Source: Planctomycetota bacterium (GTDB lineage Bacteria; Planctomycetota; Phycisphaerae; Sedimentisphaerales; Anaerobacaceae). From it: a DNA stretch of 7,042 bases. The stretch is from contig JAGLTN010000249.1 in NCBI GenBank assembly GCA_023135255.1, forward strand, positions 1 to 7,042, written 5' to 3'. Below the pieces are notes generated by a model that saw nothing but the letters and a program-made list of their open reading frames with translations, was not told the DNA's origin and made no database searches. Both the position numbers and the translations under genes were made by a program. This document shows, piece by piece, positions 1-5,057 of this stretch (position 1 is its first letter; each line of letters opens with the position of its first letter).

Positions 1-133
1 TGTAGGGTGAGTATTTCTGACGCTGACAGCCGAAGCCGCAACAGGCATAAAGAGAACACGGAAAATTAAACTGCTCTGGAATTACCGAATCAGTCGAGCG
101 ATTTTCTGAAAATATACCCTTCAGATTAAGAAA

Positions 134-147
134 TTTCCGCGAGGAAA
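134..147 (-). terminator. weak terminator-like hairpin after the ABC operon
   Basis: On the minus strand, 22 nt past the stop of the ABC ATPase gene, TTTCC-TCGC-GGAAA forms a 5-bp stem with a 4-nt loop. It is followed by TTTCTT, a poor U-tract. It is in the right place to end the operon, but the stem is short and AT-rich. The rest of 1-169 shows no start codon with a ribosome binding site on either strand. Confidence 0.22.
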
Positions 148-169
148 GTTATAACGTGTTGTTTCAAAG

Positions 170-844
170 TTATTCGGGAATAATTTTTCCGTCCTGGAGA
201 TAAATCTTTCGTTTTGTTTGCGAGCCGAGTTTCTCATCGTGTGTGGCTACGATTATTGTCAGACCGTTATCTTGATTAAGCTGTTTGAAAAGATTCAGGA
301 TTTGTTGAGAGTTTTCAGAGTCTAAGTGGCCTGTAGGTTCGTCTGCCAGGAGAAATTGCGGTTTTGTTGCCAGGGCTCTTGCTATCGCGACTCTTTGCTT
401 TTCTCCGCCTGACATTTGTTTTGGCAGATGGTTCATGCGGTGAGCCAAACCTACTTTTCCCAGGAGTTTTGTTAGTTCTTTTTTAGTGCTTTTGATGCCT
501 GCGAAATACAAAACCAGTTGGATATTTTCGATGGTTGTCAGGCTCGGTATAAGTGAAAAGTCCTGGAAGATAAAGCCTATTTTCCGACGTCTGATGCTAA
601 CGAGTTTTCTTTCAGGCAGTTTTGAGACATCGTTTCCTAAAATTTCGAGTTTACCGCTTGTGATACTGTCGAGGCATCCGATCATGTCAAGCAGTGTTGT
701 TTTTCCCGAGCCTGAAGGGCCCATTATCGAAACAAAATCTCCAGGCTCTATTTCAAAATTTACTCCGTCGACAGCAGCAATATTTTCAGCTGAAAGTCTG
801 TATATCTTTTTCAGGTTTTCAGCTTTTACTATTAGTTCGCTCAT
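170..844 (-). CDS. ABC transporter ATP-binding protein, MacB/LolD type
   Basis: This is the cytoplasmic ATPase of an envelope ABC system, 224 residues, the usual length for a stand-alone LolD/MacB-type nucleotide-binding domain. Visible motifs are Walker A GPSGSGKT (42-49), Q-loop Gln94 in FIFQD, signature MSGGEKQR (144-151), Walker B FLLADEP (164-170) with catalytic Glu169, D-loop TGHLD (His where Asn is common) and switch His202 in ATHD. AGGAG sits 9 nt before the ATG on the minus strand. The gene starts 4 nt after the permease stop and is the last of the six-gene operon, so it almost certainly energises that permease. In this family (LolCDE, MacB) ATP hydrolysis drives movement of periplasmic domains rather than passage through a membrane pore. 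The substrate cannot be read from the ATPase. Confidence 0.96.
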   Translation of the reverse strand: MSELIVKAENLKKIYRLSAENIAAVDGVNFEIEPGDFVSIMGPSGSGKTTLLDMIGCLDSITSGKLEILGNDVSKLPERKLVSIRRRKIGFIFQDFSLIPSLTTIENIQLVLYFAGIKSTKKELTKLLGKVGLAHRMNHLPKQMSGGEKQRVAIARALATKPQFLLADEPTGHLDSENSQQILNLFKQLNQDNGLTIIVATHDEKLGSQTKRKIYLQDGKIIPE

Positions 845-848
845 TTTT

Positions 849-2033
849 TTATTCTCCTGTTCTTATAGCTTCGACTGGTCGCATTGACGAGGCTCTCCAG
901 GCTGGGTAGATGCCGGAGATTACTCCTAAGATTATTGCACCGATGAGAGCGGTCAGCAAAAGATTTTTGTTGATTATCACTAATTGCCCGGTGGGGGCGT
1001 ATGGCAATATTTTCTTTATTATATATTCGACAAAATCACTTGCCAGCAGAGCGAAAATGCACCCTAAAACACCACCCAAAGCACAAACGAGTATGGTCTC
1101 TGTCCAGATCAACTTGAAAATATCAGTTGCTGAGGCTCCGATGGCTTTCATTACGCCTATTTCACGAGTACGCTCGAATATCGACATTAGTATTGTGTTG
1201 ATGACGCCGATGATCGCTATGAAAATTGCGATGACAGCAACAGAGTTAGCCATTACTTTTGCTGATGAGATGAGGTTTAGAATCGTTCCTCTTACCTGTG
1301 CCATGCTGATAATCTGAATACCGGGTTCGTCGTACAGATCCTCTTCGAATTGACCTATCTGATGTATGTCTTTGAGTTTTATTCCTAAGCCGGTTAATTT
1401 GTCTGGCAGTGAAAAAATCTTTTGTGTTGTCTTAAGGGGTAAGAAAATGATTCCGTCGTCCTGTGTGCCGCTTCGCTCGAATATTCCTACTACTGTTAAA
1501 ACTTTGTTTAACTTTGATATGAATATTTTATCACCGACGAGACGTTGCTCGACTTCTGCTGCTTCATATCCCATAATTACTTCTTCAGATGTTTCGCTTG
1601 AGAACCATTTGCCTGATTTGAATTTTGACCATGGTTTTAGTTCAATGTATGATTTGGTAATTCCCATGTACATTACGAAACCGCCCTGACCATCTTGTCT
1701 GTCGGGGTCGTACGAAGTAGAAACCAATTGAGCGGTTATCTTGTCAATTCTTGGGTCTGACTGTATTTTATCGTAGATATCCTGCTCCATATATCTTAGT
1801 CCGCCGCCACCTTTTAGCATCATGGTAGCTGCCTCGTAAGGACACCCTTTTGCGGTAACTAACAGCTGATAGCCCATTTTGTCGATGTTGCCGGTAAGGG
1901 ATTTCTGGTAGCCTTTGTCGAAGCCTATTAAGCTGACCAATACAGCGACGGCTATAGCTACACCTCCGATGGTAAGGGTAGAGCGAATCTTTTTTCTTTT
2001 CAGATTTTTGTATGCTATAGATATTGTATTCAT
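849..2033 (-). CDS. MacB/FtsX-type ABC transporter permease
   Basis: Inner-membrane permease of 394 residues with the MacB/LolC plan. It has one N-terminal membrane helix (about 22-38), a large periplasmic domain (about 40-255), then three C-terminal helices (about 260-287, 307-333, 357-379) forming the FtsX domain. The usual FtsX signatures are present: FERTREIGVMKAIGA (286-300) and YPAWRASSMRPVEAIRTGE at the C-terminus. The periplasmic domain carries an unusual segment with Cys64 followed by PYEAATMMLKGGGG. AAGGAG lies 10 nt before the ATG, which overlaps the stop of the upstream lipoprotein gene (ATGA), suggesting translational coupling. No MacA-type adaptor is encoded; two lipoproteins and a beta-barrel precede it instead. 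Mechanotransmission on periplasmic lipoproteins is inferred from the family, and the cargo is unknown. Confidence 0.93.
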   Translation of the reverse strand: MNTISIAYKNLKRKKIRSTLTIGGVAIAVAVLVSLIGFDKGYQKSLTGNIDKMGYQLLVTAKGCPYEAATMMLKGGGGLRYMEQDIYDKIQSDPRIDKITAQLVSTSYDPDRQDGQGGFVMYMGITKSYIELKPWSKFKSGKWFSSETSEEVIMGYEAAEVEQRLVGDKIFISKLNKVLTVVGIFERSGTQDDGIIFLPLKTTQKIFSLPDKLTGLGIKLKDIHQIGQFEEDLYDEPGIQIISMAQVRGTILNLISSAKVMANSVAVIAIFIAIIGVINTILMSIFERTREIGVMKAIGASATDIFKLIWTETILVCALGGVLGCIFALLASDFVEYIIKKILPYAPTGQLVIINKNLLLTALIGAIILGVISGIYPAWRASSMRPVEAIRTGE

Positions 2034-2407
2034 TTTAGTTCAACTCCTTTTCCAATAAAGTTAAGCTGACCATCTCTTAAAGAGACATTTCCTTCGACGA
2101 TTACATCTTTGCCGACCTTTTGAGGGATTGCAAAGCCAGATGGTTTTATGTCGACGTGGATTAACGCATTGTTTTGCTGGACGTCAAACCAGCAACCAGT
2201 CATGCATTCCTGTATGATCTTTCCTTTTATAGTTACTGTTTTCCCGTCGAAATCTTCCGGAGTTTTTAGTATCTGGTCAATACTGGTTGTGTTATGGTCC
2301 TGGATTTTTTGGCCATATTGTTTGGGTTGTCTTTTTCTGCATCCGGCAAGCGCAAATGTGCCGATCAGAATTACCATTACTAATAATATGGTTTTTGTGG
2401 TTTTCAT
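2030..2407 (-). CDS. OB-fold lipoprotein with CxxxCW motif
   Basis: A 125-residue predicted lipoprotein. A hydrophobic signal (7-21) ends in a perfect lipobox, Leu-Ala-Gly-Cys23. A short charged linker (24-40) leads to a small beta domain (about 42-125). The patterns GKTVTIKGKI, LIHVDI, GKDVIVEGNV and QLNFIGKGVELK resemble bacterial OB-fold domains of the BOF/DUF4920 kind. The motif Glu-Cys68-Met-Thr-Gly-Cys72-Trp73 sits after the first strands, where DUF4920-like proteins carry a Cys-x3-Cys-Trp. Two thiols plus a Met next to a CsoR-controlled promoter make Cu(I) binding or a redox disulfide plausible, but this is inference. The start overlaps the preceding stop (ATGA), with AAAGGGGAC just upstream. 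The protein probably sits at the membrane as a partner of the ABC permease encoded next. Confidence 0.85.
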   Translation of the reverse strand: MKTTKTILLVMVILIGTFALAGCRKRQPKQYGQKIQDHNTTSIDQILKTPEDFDGKTVTIKGKIIQECMTGCWFDVQQNNALIHVDIKPSGFAIPQKVGKDVIVEGNVSLRDGQLNFIGKGVELK

Positions 2408-3036
2408 TTTTTGTCCCCTTTCTTTTCGTTTTGGTAGAAATATTTGTCATATTTGTTTTTTAAATAAAATTCGTCATGAAGGATCAAATTCTTTTTTGTT
2501 CCTCTTAGAGTAGCGAGATAATCGTTGTTTTCTTTGTCTGGCTTTTTGATTATTTCTTTTATGTCTTTAGTATAAAAATCAGCTAAGCTAAGTCCGATGA
2601 ATTGCTTTGTGAACTTTTTATCTTTGAAAGTCTTTGCTTGCGGTGAGGTTATTTTCTGGTAGTAGAAGTCTATGATCACTCCATTGGCATCTGTTGCGAG
2701 AATAAGCTGCATTGCACCATAAGTTCCTTTTTGATTTACGCCATGGACATATCCGATAGTTTGTTTCTTACTTAGAACAGTGTAGTAGGCATAGGGAACA
2801 TCTATCGATTCGTATGTCGGTTCGAGCTTGTCTTTAAGTTTAGCCTCGATCTCTTTTACTAAATTTTCGTCCCCACGGTCTTTGATAGCGATAAATTCTG
2901 TTTTGTAATTTGTTGCTTTTTTGAACAGTCGTTTGATATCTCTATCAGGGTCGTTTAATGTACATCCTACCGCGGCAAACAGGTTTTCGGTAATTGCAAC
3001 GATTACCAGGAACGTAAGTATTATTTTTTTATGCAT
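2404..3036 (-). CDS. FMN_bind-like periplasmic lipoprotein
   Basis: A 210-residue exported protein. The N-terminal hydrophobic signal ends in Ala-Val-Gly-Cys25, an acceptable lipobox, followed by TLNDPDRDIKRLFK. The middle (about 94-155), from IGYVHGV through GTYGAMQLILATDANGVIIDFYYQKITSPQ to FIGLSLADFY, resembles the FMN-binding fold of NosR, RnfG and NqrC, including a GxxIxFxxxxxxxSPQ-like stretch. The Ser/Thr-Gly-Ala-Thr motif that takes covalent FMN in that family is not visible, so flavin attachment is doubtful. The C-terminus is Lys/Asp/Tyr-rich and polar. A strong AAGGAGG lies 6 nt before the ATG. The gene follows the beta-barrel gene by 12 nt and overlaps the OB-fold lipoprotein gene. 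A periplasmic electron-transfer or ligand-binding role beside the ABC permease is inferred; the family call is from remembered patterns only. Confidence 0.8.
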   Translation of the reverse strand: MHKKIILTFLVIVAITENLFAAVGCTLNDPDRDIKRLFKKATNYKTEFIAIKDRGDENLVKEIEAKLKDKLEPTYESIDVPYAYYTVLSKKQTIGYVHGVNQKGTYGAMQLILATDANGVIIDFYYQKITSPQAKTFKDKKFTKQFIGLSLADFYTKDIKEIIKKPDKENNDYLATLRGTKKNLILHDEFYLKNKYDKYFYQNEKKGDKK

Positions 3037-3048
3037 TTTTTGCCTCCT

Positions 3049-4059
3049 TTATAATCCAAAGTAATAAAATTGCATTATTATCATATTATCCTCATCTGTA
3101 TTAGAATAAAGGTCATGGAAATAGCCAAGCCTGACCGTTGTTGCAGATGAGAGTTTGTATTCGACAACCGGTGCTACTGTGAGATCTCGGCTGCGTTTTT
3201 GCTCCCAATAGTTTGACCAGTACATCGCTTGTAGTTTTAACTTTAGATTCTGATTTTCCGGGACGGTGTAAATAAGCTCAGCCATACCACCGGCAACGGT
3301 TCTGCCGTCGTTGTCTCCTGCAGCAAGCTCTGCTTTGAAATCGAAAACAGCTAATGGGAATTGAATATCAATGCCGATTCTCTTTTTCGATACTGCCTTG
3401 TCGCTAATTAATTCCGGAGTTGGTATTGTCCACGATTCTTTGCTTAACAAAGTCCTGCCGATAAGGAAAGATAATCCAATTTGAGGGTCATGGGTTTGTG
3501 GTGTGCTGATTCTTGTAGATAGTAGATAGCTGCCATCTTGTCTTCTTATGCCCATTCCAGAGCCAAGCTGAGCGGCAATTTCATAATCGAAATCTCCCCA
3601 TATACCTTTATATGCAAAGTCCCAATCTTTTTTGAACCCAATGTTTTTTGCTGCTAAAGTTTGCAGCAGAGTTCCATGTGTATCTAAGACAGGTTCAAGA
3701 CCAAAAGCAGGGGAGAAGTGTCCTACCCTAATTGATTGGCCTAAACCGAGTTTGTATTCGAGCCAGGCATTGTGAAATTCAACACCAAATGCATCAGAAC
3801 GGCTTTGCATCGAATCGTAAGCGAATCTTACCTGAAGGTCGAGGGTCAGAAAATCCCCGTATTCATCAGAAAATTTGTGATAGTATTCGAATCCTACAGA
3901 GTTCTTGAGTGATTTCCCTTTTTTGCCTATCCACTTATTGTTGTCTGAATATCCGCCAATAAGATTAAGCTCTTTGTAGAAGTTCTCCGAAAGACCGGTT
4001 TGGCAGATGCCCATTAAAGGCAATGCAAAAAACAGGATGGATGACTTTTTAAAAGTCAT
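3049..4059 (-). CDS. outer-membrane beta-barrel (porin-like) protein
   Basis: A 336-residue predicted outer-membrane protein. It has a signal peptide (MTFKKSS, then a hydrophobic run to about 19, cleavage near 20-25). Alternating aromatic/polar strands follow throughout, such as LTLDLQVRFAYDS, AWLEYKLG, SIRVGHFSPAFG, LKLKLQAMYWSNYW and TTVRLGYFHDLY. The last strand, MIIMQFYYFGL, is rich in aromatic residues like the C-termini recognised by the BAM machinery. The pattern resembles phosphate-selective-porin-like barrels (OprP/OprO type), but selectivity cannot be told. The start has AGAGGA 6 nt upstream, overlapping the csoR stop region, and lies 3 nt past that stop. The start codon lies in a self-complementary segment (4041-4059). 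As the first structural gene after the repressor, the barrel is probably the outer-membrane exit or entry route of the ABC/lipoprotein system. Confidence 0.85.
   Translation of the reverse strand: MTFKKSSILFFALPLMGICQTGLSENFYKELNLIGGYSDNNKWIGKKGKSLKNSVGFEYYHKFSDEYGDFLTLDLQVRFAYDSMQSRSDAFGVEFHNAWLEYKLGLGQSIRVGHFSPAFGLEPVLDTHGTLLQTLAAKNIGFKKDWDFAYKGIWGDFDYEIAAQLGSGMGIRRQDGSYLLSTRISTPQTHDPQIGLSFLIGRTLLSKESWTIPTPELISDKAVSKKRIGIDIQFPLAVFDFKAELAAGDNDGRTVAGGMAELIYTVPENQNLKLKLQAMYWSNYWEQKRSRDLTVAPVVEYKLSSATTVRLGYFHDLYSNTDEDNMIIMQFYYFGL
4041..4059 (-). promoter_or_regulatory. start-codon hairpin in beta-barrel gene (coupling element)
   Basis: The first 19 nt of the barrel coding sequence are a 9+1+9 inverted repeat (ATGACTTTT, A, AAAAGTCAT). 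In mRNA this can form an 8-bp stem with a triloop that buries the AUG. A ribosome finishing csoR, whose stop is 3 nt upstream, would melt it, so translation may depend on csoR being translated. The repeat is seen directly; the coupling is inferred. The stem is AU-rich and modest in strength. Confidence 0.4.
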
Positions 4060-4062
4060 TGT

Positions 4063-4344
4063 TTATCCTCTGCGTGTTTGACGTATTAGTTTCAGGATTT
4101 CCTGGAGCTTTTGTTGTTTATCGCTCTGAGAACCACCGCTTACTGTCTCAGTTATACAATACTTAAAGTGCTTTTCCAGAATTTTTTCTTCTACCCGGCT
4201 TAGTGCACCTTTTGCAGCGTATATCTGATTTAAAATATCGATGCAATATTTGCGGTTTTCGATCATTTTTTGAATGCCGCGTATCTGACCTTCAATTCTT
4301 CTCAATGCGACTATATTATCTTTATGGTCTGGATTCTTATGCAT
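4063..4344 (-). CDS. csoR: CsoR-family metal-sensing transcriptional repressor
   Basis: A 93-residue all-helical repressor of the CsoR/RcnR (DUF156) family, full length. The N-terminal helix has the family pattern LRRIEGQIRGIQKMIENRKYC. Metal ligand positions are Cys34, His59 (EKHFKYC) and Cys63. They match the Cys-His-Cys Cu(I) site of M. tuberculosis CsoR (Cys36, His61, Cys65), not the Cys-His-His of RcnR or the Cys-Cys persulfide pair of CstR. Tyr33 and Glu82 align with CsoR second-shell Tyr35 and Glu81. His2 and His7 could add a ligand, so Ni/Co sensing is not excluded. GGAG lies 7 nt before the ATG. It is the first gene of the operon, with a CsoR-type inverted repeat 29 nt upstream, so autoregulated metal-dependent derepression is expected. 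The downstream genes are not the usual copA/copZ. Confidence 0.93.
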   Translation of the reverse strand: MHKNPDHKDNIVALRRIEGQIRGIQKMIENRKYCIDILNQIYAAKGALSRVEEKILEKHFKYCITETVSGGSQSDKQQKLQEILKLIRQTRRG

Positions 4345-4372
4345 TTTAGCACTCCATTTTAACTTTCATTGA

Positions 4373-4395
4373 TATATACCCATGGGGGGTATATA
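4373..4395. promoter_or_regulatory. CsoR-type operator
   Basis: A perfect 9-bp inverted repeat, TATATACCC / GGGTATATA, around the 5-nt spacer ATGGG. A G/C tract with flanking ATA/TAT is the style of known CsoR sites (ATACCC...GGGGTAT). It ends 29 nt before the csoR start. On the minus strand its distal arm contains TTATAT (4391-4396), a possible -10 box, so bound repressor would block RNA polymerase. No good -35 is seen there; a T8A7 tract (4405-4419) upstream may act as a bent or UP-like element. Confidence 0.75.
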
Positions 4396-4435
4396 AGGTT
4401 CGGATTTTTTTTAAAAAAAGAGCGGACTTATGCTT

Positions 4436-4463
4436 TTGACAGCATGTTTTATTCTTAAAAAAT
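4436..4463 (+). promoter_or_regulatory. candidate promoter for the DRR-repeat gene
   Basis: A perfect -35 box TTGACA (4436-4441) is followed after 16 nt by AAAAAT (4458-4463), a weak 4/6 match to the -10 box. It points toward the gene at 4555 and would give a leader of about 85 nt. The -35 is convincing and the -10 is not. Confidence 0.33.
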
Positions 4464-4554
4464 TAAAGATTGATTTAAGGTTTTGTCGATAACTCCTTTG
4501 TTTGTAAAAAGATATGGCGTTGCGGAATTGGCGTAAATATAATGGAGAAGTAAA

Positions 4555-4749
4555 ATGGCGGAAAAAGATTTTGTTGAAAAAAGAAGCGGAAAAGATCGCA
4601 GAAAGGGTGATAGACGCAGCGGAGAGGACCAACGGAGAATATCACTTCTTAAAGGTGAAGACAGACGGGCTGGCGATCGCAGAAAAGAAGATGATAGTCG
4701 ACGTTCGGTAGATCGTCGGGGAAAACAGGACTATACTGAGCCCAATTGA
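4555..4749 (+). CDS. small disordered Asp-Arg-Arg repeat protein
   Basis: A 64-residue protein of unknown function made of imperfect repeats: GKDRR, KGDRR, GEDQRR, GEDRR, AGDRR, EDDSRR, SVDRR. It has 15 Arg and 7 Lys against 10 Asp and 6 Glu, almost no hydrophobic residues apart from ISLL (29-32), no signal peptide and no Cys. It should be intrinsically disordered. Such (G/S)-x-D-R-R repeats occur as tails or small proteins in several bacteria, sometimes beside PilZ-type domains, but I know of no assigned role. RNA, DNA or acidic-polymer binding is only a guess. The start is chosen for GGAGAAG ending 4 nt before ATG 4555 (GGAG 7 nt away). An overlapping frame from 4514 has no ribosome binding site. 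The last codons and stop lie inside the first unit of the repeat array that follows. It is transcribed away from csoR, with 210 bp between the starts. Confidence 0.72.
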   Translation: MAEKDFVEKRSGKDRRKGDRRSGEDQRRISLLKGEDRRAGDRRKEDDSRRSVDRRGKQDYTEPN

Positions 4750-4780
4750 ATTTTCGCTATCGCAGCTCTTCGTGTTCCGT

Positions 4781-4878
4781 TTATCCGCGGGTAAATATAC
4801 TGATCCAAATTGAATTTTACCGCTTATCCGCGGGTAACTAACTTAAAAATAACAAGTTACGGCTTTACTCGCGGACAT
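4781..4878. promoter_or_regulatory. three phased near-palindromes, possible operator set
   Basis: TTATCCGCGGGTAA (4781-4794 and 4824-4837) is a 14-bp near-palindrome around CCGCGG. A third site at 4865-4878 matches its reverse complement at 11 of 14 positions. The centres are 43 and 41 bp apart, close to four helical turns each, so all three would face the same side of the DNA, upstream of the radical SAM gene's promoter. The sequences are seen; a binding protein is inferred, and they may merely be a by-product of the tandem array. Confidence 0.35.
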
Positions 4879-4928
4879 TTACTACCCTTAAGAGTATACT
4901 ATTATTTTGCCCCTTTAATATTACGCTA

Positions 4929-4957
4929 TTGCAGCTTTGTGGGCGTTCTGATATACT
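4929..4957 (+). promoter_or_regulatory. extended -10 promoter of the radical SAM gene
   Basis: TTGCAG (4929-4934), a 17-nt spacer, then TG-A-TATACT (4949-4957): an extended -10 with a 5/6 match to TATAAT. Transcription would begin near 4964, at the left arm of the hairpin described next, giving a leader of about 94 nt. A weaker alternative, CGGACA (4872-4877) with 17 nt to TATACT (4895-4900), lies just upstream. Confidence 0.55.
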
Positions 4958-4962
4958 GATGT

Positions 4963-5019
4963 GGCTGTTTTAGTTTAACAGGGAGCTAAGTTGTGAATCA
5001 AAGCTCTATTAAAACAGCC
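4963..5019 (+). promoter_or_regulatory. nested hairpin in the 5' leader of the radical SAM gene
   Basis: The outer stem GGCTGTTTTA (4963-4972) pairs perfectly with TAAAACAGCC (5010-5019). Inside it, GAGCT (4983-4987) pairs with AGCTC (5002-5006), and TTG (4991-4993) with CAA (4999-5001) around a 5-nt loop. The predicted transcription start falls on the first bases of the outer stem. The AGGAAG ribosome binding site (5040-5045) lies 20 nt past it. There is no U-run, so it is not an intrinsic terminator. It could be a stabilising 5' structure or a regulatory RNA; it matches no riboswitch class that I recognise. Confidence 0.5.
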
Positions 5020-5057
5020 TATGTAATATTAATTAACGCAGGAAGTAGAATATATAA

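Larger units (their letters stand above)
4732..4960 (+). repeat. degenerate tandem repeat array in the intergenic gap
   Basis: The gap 4750-5057 has no gene. Its first part is a decayed tandem array. TATACTGA occurs at 4732, 4796 and 4952, and TATACT also at 4895. A 23-bp unit at 4732-4754 recurs at 4796-4818 with two mismatches. CGCTAT(C/T)GCAGCT occurs at 4755-4767 and 4924-4936. TTATCCGCGGGTAA occurs at 4781-4794 and 4824-4837. Units thus begin at 4732, 4796, 4895 and 4952, with internal gains and losses. The first unit overlaps the 3' end of the DRR gene, and the last two supply the promoter elements of the radical SAM gene. Confidence 0.7.

Noticed and set aside
2..148. Minus-strand open frame of 49 codons running off the left edge, with a CCGFGC cysteine cluster.
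   Set aside because: It has no ATG, GTG or TTG start with a ribosome binding site; a different frame has ATG at 46-48 but also no ribosome binding site. Too short to judge at the edge.
170..4344. Copper-resistance operon of the standard copA/copZ kind.
   Set aside because: No P-type ATPase (CPC or DKTGT motifs) or MXCXXC chaperone is encoded; only the regulator resembles that system.
4430..4450. ATGCT/AGCAT hairpin followed by GTTTTATT as a terminator.
   Set aside because: The 5-bp stem coincides with the consensus TTGACA -35 box, and no plus-strand gene ends upstream that would need it.
4411..4632. Minus-strand 73-codon frame upstream of csoR.
   Set aside because: It starts at TTG without a ribosome binding site, runs antisense through the DRR gene and across the candidate promoter; composition looks like a shadow.
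4514..4711. Plus-strand 65-codon frame overlapping the DRR gene.
   Set aside because: No ribosome binding site before ATG 4514, whereas the frame at 4555 has GGAG at ideal distance and a repetitive, coherent protein.
4732..4960. CRISPR array.
   Set aside because: Repeats differ in length and spacing, units are degenerate, and spacers are not uniform; no cas genes are present.
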